Origin: Alitta virens
Taxonomy: Eukaryota; Annelida; Polychaeta; Phyllodocida; Nereididae
DNA length: 64,000 nt
Reading direction: 5' to 3'
Assembly (NCBI GenBank): GCA_932294295.1
Contig: OW028581.1
Span: forward strand, 18,651,162 to 18,715,161
The notes below the pieces were generated by a model. It searched no databases. It had not been told where the DNA came from and saw only the letters and a program-made list of their open reading frames with translations. Position 1 is the stretch's first letter. Every line of letters starts with the position of its first letter. This document shows positions 59,991 to 64,000 of this stretch, piece by piece. Position numbers and translations under genes: made by a program.

Positions 59991-60510
59991 CTTGGTTGGT
60001 TCTTCGCTAATATATGATTTCTGATTGCCTTTCATAATTTATGAGTACATTTTGCTAGGTTCTTTTCGTAATCATTGGAAGAGTTTTTTTTAGTATTAAT
60101 TGATTGCAAACTTTCTTTTCTGATCAGACAACATTGATCCAGTAATTCAGTTGTATTTCAAGTTGACTTCAGAAATTGTGTAGGTGATTTTATTTGTGAA
60201 TTGTGCAAACAAATGACAAATATTGAAATTCTTCATGGAATCAACTTTATTTAAAATGTCAACATTGACGTCAAATTCATATTCCAATTGCAATTGTAAC
60301 TTTGACAAGTCTGAATAATATAACACATTGATTCAAAGCCTGTTCACTCTAAATGCCTTATTAACATGCCGTTATTCAATTAAAAGAAATCATTCGAATA
60401 ATCCTTGGTACATTTTACTATATTAGTATGGATTTTACAAGAGTTCTTTATGCGTTACATGTCTGAAATTTTGTTCTGCACAGACAGCTGTGTCATGTTG
60501 GTCTCAAATT

Positions 60511-60674
60511 GGCTACAGCTACTGGCTACAGCTACTGGCTACAGCTACTGGCTACAGCTACTGGCTACAGCTACTGGCTACAGCTACTGGCTACAGCTAC
60601 TGGCTACAGCTACTGGCTACAGCTACAGCTACTGGCTACAGCTACTGGCTACAGCTACTGGCTACAGCTACTGG
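60511..60674 (+). repeat. 13-bp minisatellite (GGCTACAGCTACT), 12 copies
   Basis: Units are near identical, with one extra 6-base half-step (CTACAG) near 60,620. Because 13 is not a multiple of three and no unit creates a stop, all three plus frames stay open and encode the same 13-residue cycle (SYWLQLLATATGY). Confidence 0.95.
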
Positions 60675-60685
60675 GTGTGAACAAA

Positions 60686-61005
60686 ATACAGTAAAATTTC
60701 AGACTACTGTACAATTTACAACAACCTGTTGTATGGTTTAATTACAGCAGTGTTCTCCTTGATGTAAAATTTACAGCAACTTGTTGGTTTGCTGAATTAA
60801 AGCATCATGTGATTAACTGTAAAATTTACAGCAAAGTGTTGCAATGCTAAAATACAGCAACATGTGATTAACTGTAAAATTTACAGCAACTTGTAATGCA
60901 AAATTACAGCAACATGATTTCTTGCTGTAAAATTTACAGCAAGTTACTGGCAACTCTGCTGCCAGCAAGTTGCTGTACATTTTACAGTAACAGTTTTACA
61001 GTGTA
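60686..61005. repeat. Cluster of CTGTAAAATTTACAG palindromes
   Basis: CTGTAAAATTTACAGCAA, itself a palindrome, or variants of it occur about seven times in both orientations, ending CAGTTTTACAGTGTAG. This resembles the ends and interior of palindromic non-autonomous DNA transposons. I could not fix the target site. Confidence 0.6.
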
Positions 61006-61086
61006 GGGATAATTCATGTGTTCTCCAACTATTACAAGAGAACATTCTCATCTATAATTGTAACTTCTCAGGGTTTTTTTTTGGTA

Positions 61087-61136
61087 GCATTGAGACATTG
61101 AAACATTGATTCAATGTTTCAATGTCTAAATGCTAC
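61087..61136. repeat. Short hairpin
   Basis: AGACATTGAAACATTGA is followed at once by its reverse complement TCAATGTTTCAATGTCT. It directly precedes repeat family B copy 4. Confidence 0.8.
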
Positions 61137-61400
61137 TGGGTCTGAAGCTTAGTCAGCTTACATGACCAGCTGCCAGAGGCTGATGTAATGATGAGATGAC
61201 AACCATGTTACAGATTTACCCAAAGGATAGGGCTTTTTCATTTGCTTCAGCTTATTCACTGAGTACAGAGCACCTTCATTTATTAACTTCTAATGCTGTC
61301 AACATCCACCTTGGATGGAGCTCATGAATAGTGCCCGGGCCGGGGATCGAACCCAGGACAATCAACACAGCTGGATATGGAATTGACAGACACCTTAACC
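61118..61400 (-). repeat. Dispersed repeat family B, copy 4
   Basis: Same landmarks as 2,888-3,175: AATGCTACTGGGTCTGAAGC, GACCAGCTGCC, and an inverted B box GGGATCGAACCCAGG near 61,342. AACCATTAACC at the end is an inverted A-box-like GGTTAATGGTT. Confidence 0.7.
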
Positions 61401-61629
61401 ATTAACCACCTAGATGATGAAAATGAGTTGGATTGACTGTCGGGTCTAGTTCAAACCTGGGTTTCTCCTCTGCTGTTGCCGCTGTCCACCCCACCCGAGC
61501 AATCTGTTGTTTGCTTTGAGGCTCTTGTTAACTATAGGACATGCTGGCTCACTATAAACGTCACAATATGAACAAGAGCCGACAGTGGATTGTAGTTAAG
61601 TAGAGTGTAAGGGGCAACTGTCGATCCTG

Positions 61630-63067
61630 CACTCTTGAAAAATAATTGTCTGTTCAGACGAAAAATTGTGTCGCTGGTATCCACTCAATAGTTTGTTTAA
61701 AATAAACCCAAAATATTATTTGTCCTTAGACAATGAGTGTTTAGTCAAACAATGATGTTGGTTGGCTTAGACAATTATTGTCTTATAACAAACAAACATA
61801 ATGGCTGATTTTAAACAAATTAATGAGTGGACATTAATGAGTGTGCCTCAATCAAAAAAGATGGACAAAATGGGGGCATACAAACTGACTTTGACTTAAG
61901 ATTGAGAGCCTAATGGGTTTAGTGTTACATTCGATTTTTTGATGCATTCACAAATGGTAACTTTTTCCTGAGAGCGTTTTTATGTAAACAGTGATGTTAT
62001 TTTAAATACACGATGATAGCAAGATCCAAACTCTAGAAGTACTAATGACAAGGTGGTCTTAATAGTGAGGTGATTCATTTAATATCAACTATATGGAAGC
62101 AATTGCCACTAAGTTTAAATCAATGGTGCTTTCAAGATCTAAAAATAATACAAATTTTGTTGTTAAAAGCAACTGTTATCCCCGCATACAATCATGTAAG
62201 ATTGTGAGAAGTTGCTTCATGTATCAAAGCTAGTTAAAAAAAACAGCAAAAAGATTGAACTGCATGAATGGATTATCAAAACTTTTAGACCATGATTGTC
62301 TACTGAGGACTTTTGATGCATTTATTAGATCAAGTTTTAGCTATGGCACTTTTGTAGAAATAAATACAAGAGAGAGCTTTAAGAATCACTTTTAAAGATA
62401 AATCCAATTACTCTCAATTGCTTACAAAATCGGGTAGAAATACTATGCATGATTATAGAACCAAGAATATTGCAGTGTGTGATTTTAAGTCATCAATAAT
62501 CAATTAAAGCTGCAAAATTATTTTTATGTCATCAAAGAAATTAATTATTCTCTGTGGAATGTAAAATCTCTTAAAAGACCTAATCACCTATGGTAGAAAT
62601 TCATTACGATATGAAGTGTTGTTATCTGGAAAAATCTGCCCAATGATCTTAAAAACATGTGACTAAAATTTAAACATGGTGTCAAAAGATTTAAAAACAG
62701 GGAATGTGACTGTACAACCTGTACCCAATGGGTATGTCAATTACATTAGGCTTAACATCAAATGTCAATGTCAGTCCTGTGTACTTTTCAAGTTTTTATT
62801 TTATTCGATGGCTTATGTTATCTGTTTTTAAACCTGATCAACTATTAATTAAGGTCCTGAACGGTTTGTATAAAATCAGCCATTATATTCTTTGTCATTA
62901 GACAATAATTGACTAAGCCAAACAACATCATTGTTTGATTAATATAATCATTGTCTAAGGACAAACAATATTTTGGGTTGATTTTTAACAAACTATTGAG
63001 TGGACAGTGGACACCAGCGACAAATTACAATTTTTTTTTCTGAAACAGACAATTATTTTTTGGAGTG
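61630..63067. mobile_element. DNA element with ~200-bp inverted repeats enclosing a LINE fragment
   Basis: The ends CACTCTTGAAAAATAATTGT and (inverted) CACTCCAAAAAATAATTGT continue inward for about 200 bp (ACTCAATAGTTTGTT, GTCCTTAGACAATGA and AATGGCTGATTTTA on both arms). The interior, about 62,200-62,740, is the decayed C-terminal end of an unrelated LINE. No transposase is seen. The target duplication is unclear. Confidence 0.7.
62200..62740 (+). pseudogene. Remnant of a CR1/RTE-like LINE ORF2 C-terminus
   Basis: Broken frames give FIRSSFSYGTF, then FKDKSNYSQLLTKSGRNTMH, then YGRNSLRYEV and NLPNDLKNM, ending in ECDCTTCTQW. These correspond in order to the usual tail of such LINE proteins (RALRI-x-F-x-D...LLEKSG; G-x-x-S...LP-x-x-I-x; C-x-C-x-x-C). 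Several frameshifts and stops separate them. Confidence 0.6.
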
Positions 63068-63392
63068 TGTAACATTAATAGATTACCCTTTTTTAATAAA
63101 GCAATGACAATTTTTATATGCATTTGAAATGCAACATTATTGCTAGGCGAGATAGATGCATTATTGGCAATAATATCCTCCAGTTCTTGACTCCTGGTTA
63201 GTGTATATATGTACTTCAGGCTCTATATCACATTACCATTCAAGTATAACTATTTTCTTTTGTAATTTCTTATTGTAATTTGTATTTATGTGGCCTTATA
63301 TGCCAAGATGGCATCTGGCTAGTATTGTATACTTTCTTGAACTTGAAGTAGCCACCACTGTAATAATTCTTGTGAAGTACACCTTAACCTTT

Positions 63393-63823
63393 TCATAGCA
63401 TAATATAACTATAGGTATGGACTTCACATAATTTGGACTCAGTTTGGGGTTGAATTATGTGGATAGCAACAAATTTGACATAAGCGAATATGCTGCATAA
63501 GAAGTGAAGCTGAATGGTTACATTGCTATTCTCTTTATACATCTTTACACATGTATCCATCTTTAACTGGTCTCCCAATGTGTAAACCTGGATACCATAA
63601 ATTGTATGCATGTCGTTTCCCCTGATTTCCACTGTTTGAGGAGAGCGCCACAGTTGGTCCACGGGAACTAATGCCATCTGGTGTTTAGTGTTGTTAACTA
63701 CAAGTGGAACACAGGTTGTTAAGCTGTTATCTGTGATCAATGTTGTCCTCTGAGCCATAGATTCAGTCAGATTATTGAATGAGCAGTCAGGAAATGATTC
63801 AAATGTTGCAGCTCCTTTGACCT
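63393..63823 (-). CDS. Fucolectin-like terminal exon of another EGF/fucolectin-like gene (5' exons beyond the window)
   Basis: This 431-bp exon has exactly the length, acceptor phase and stop position of the terminal exon of the intact gene (54,105-53,675). It reads VKGAATFESFPDCSFNN, TESMAQRTTLITDNSLTTC, DQLWRSPQTVEIRGND and finally KLCEVHTYSYIML-stop. Conserved pairs of residues include the MAQRTTL block, the LWR-xx-VEIRG block and the LCE ending. No stop or shift is seen, so the gene may be functional, but its signal peptide and EGF exons would lie to the right of the window. As a secreted lectin-like domain, its ligand is unknown. Confidence 0.65.
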
Positions 63824-64000
63824 CTGAAAATTTTGTGTCGAAATAAATTCATTGTATGGTCGCGGTGAGAGCACAGCAACTTAGCGATTGTCATATTTAG
63901 CTACATATAGTGCTGACAGTTGTCTAAAATATTTCAATTACACCTGGCACTGGCTGTCAAAACAATTGCAAATTCGCTGTCCTCGTGAAATTTACTAATA

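Noticed and set aside
60405..60741. Protein-coding genes with SYWLQLLATATGY repeats
   Set aside because: All three frames read the same cycle because the unit is 13 bp; this is a minisatellite, not evidence of coding.

Overview
This is a window of an animal (metazoan) nuclear genome. It is AT-rich, with long introns, GT-AG splice sites, phase-1 EGF exons, tRNA-derived SINEs, a non-LTR retrotransposon and many small DNA transposons. The invertebrate-type dynamin and BAX genes and the EGF plus fucolectin-like secreted proteins point to a bilaterian invertebrate. A marine lophotrochozoan such as a mollusc is my best guess, but the sequence does not settle the phylum.

Layout. (1) 1-12,933, plus strand: the 3' half of a dynamin gene in eight exons (end of stalk, PH, GED, proline-rich tail), with introns holding a 70-bp perfect palindrome, an exact 262-bp tandem duplication and a palindromic element carrying CRE-like sites. 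(2) 16,829-18,542, minus strand: a three-exon gene for a small secreted cysteine-rich protein I cannot name. (3) 19,150-22,992, plus strand: a complete six-exon BAX gene with BH3, BH1, BH2 and a tail anchor, head-to-head with the cysteine-rich gene. (4) 26,497-30,600, minus strand: an I/Nimb-like LINE with gag and RT-RNase H but no endonuclease domain. (5) 30,900-38,700: a repeat-dense stretch with a Tc1/mariner element with very long TIRs, SINEs, a 17-bp minisatellite and one orphan exon candidate. (6) 38,792-45,212, plus strand: a complete six-exon gene for a 13-repeat ankyrin protein, its introns loaded with SINEs, a TA-flanked MITE and a miniature deletion derivative of the LINE. (7) 49,063-63,823, minus strand: a tandem family of EGF/fucolectin-like genes. 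One member is intact (53,675-56,823), one terminal exon is intact but its upstream exons lie outside the window, and several are decayed, one being split by a LINE insertion.

The genes do not form a pathway or operon. Dynamin acts in membrane fission, BAX in mitochondrial outer-membrane permeabilisation, and the EGF/fucolectin-like proteins are probably extracellular recognition or adhesion factors. Much of the rest is mobile DNA. The SINE and the LINE seem linked: the SINE 3' tail resembles the LINE 3' tail, which would fit mobilisation of the SINE by LINE machinery.
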